Shown piece by piece: positions 63,853 through 64,000 of a stretch of DNA of 64,000 nucleotides. A program made the translations under genes and the position numbers. Origin of the DNA: Acinetobacter sp. 10FS3-1 (lineage in GTDB: Bacteria > Pseudomonadota > Gammaproteobacteria > Pseudomonadales > Moraxellaceae). The stretch lies in NCBI RefSeq assembly GCF_013343215.1, contig NZ_CP039143.1, forward strand, positions 1 to 64,000, read 5' to 3'. The notes beneath the pieces are model-generated. The model had not been told where the DNA came from. It did not search any database and saw nothing but the letters and a program-made list of their open reading frames with translations. Each line of letters starts with the position of its first letter. The first letter of the stretch is position 1.

Positions 63853-64000
63853 ATGATGTTTAAATTTAATAAGAGCTTTACCCATTGGGAAAATCTAACA
63901 ACTAGGATATAAATTGTTAAAAAATAATAATTTAATTGCAAAATCTCAAAATGGTACTGAAATTTTAGTATCGTTAACCCCGTTAAATAAAATGCAAAAT

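Overview
The window is an Acinetobacter chromosome segment that opens exactly at the dnaA start codon. The order dnaA-dnaN-recF-gyrB, the DnaA, RpoH-target and rRNA sequences, and three tandem AdeT1/2-type periplasmic proteins all point to this genus. The variable positions of the 16S gene (for example around 22680-22820) differ from what I remember of A. baumannii, so a non-baumannii species is likely; I cannot name it. oriC would lie left of base 1 and is not included.

Layout. 1-6.3 kb: replication and gyrase genes. 6.3-10 kb: zinc alcohol dehydrogenase and a YheS-type ABC-F ATPase on the minus strand, with a gene-free stretch carrying nested inverted repeats. 10.2-13.7 kb: three AdeT-like paralogues; the first has a stop codon inside its signal peptide. 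13.8-15.4 kb: erpA, a small unknown gene and a decayed matrixin-type metalloprotease with seven in-frame stops. 15.6-18.4 kb: dnaK and grpE on the minus strand, each with a heat-shock-type promoter. 19-22.2 kb: lipoprotein, alpha/beta hydrolase, acetoacetate-decarboxylase-like protein and a periplasmic cyclophilin. 22.3-28 kb: a complete rRNA operon, 16S-tRNA-Ile-tRNA-Ala-23S-5S, with its promoter and processing stems. 28-34 kb: phytase-like lipoprotein, two paralogous aromatic-acid-type MFS transporters, an AT-rich HNH nuclease gene and a small ankyrin protein. 34-40.5 kb: PfpI/DJ-1 protein, outer-membrane barrel protein, aldehyde dehydrogenase, an NSS transporter with a hidden 48-residue MetS-type subunit, and zupT. 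40.5-41.8 kb: a complete IS4-family element with 9-bp target duplication. 41.8-50 kb: rsmB-fmt, two different dihydroxy-acid dehydratases, a thioredoxin-fold protein overlapping a chorismate mutase. 50-56 kb: TauE-type permease, LysR regulator, uracil/xanthine permease and ppc. 56.4-61.4 kb: a TetR regulator divergent from an RND adaptor-pump pair, with a 36-bp palindromic operator between them. 61.5-64 kb: small membrane protein, dnaJ with a third heat-shock-type promoter, and a cold-shock gene with a long leader.

Most of this is core genome. The observations I rate highest are the nonsense codon in the first AdeT-like gene together with a shared upstream palindrome, the pure point-mutation decay of the matrixin gene, the matched 13-nt-spaced heat-shock promoters of grpE, dnaK and dnaJ, the orphan plus-strand terminators upstream of grpE, the nested repeats at 7826-7978, and the HNH protein with a large uncharacterised C-terminal part. 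I did not find a clear new multi-gene system, CRISPR array or prophage.
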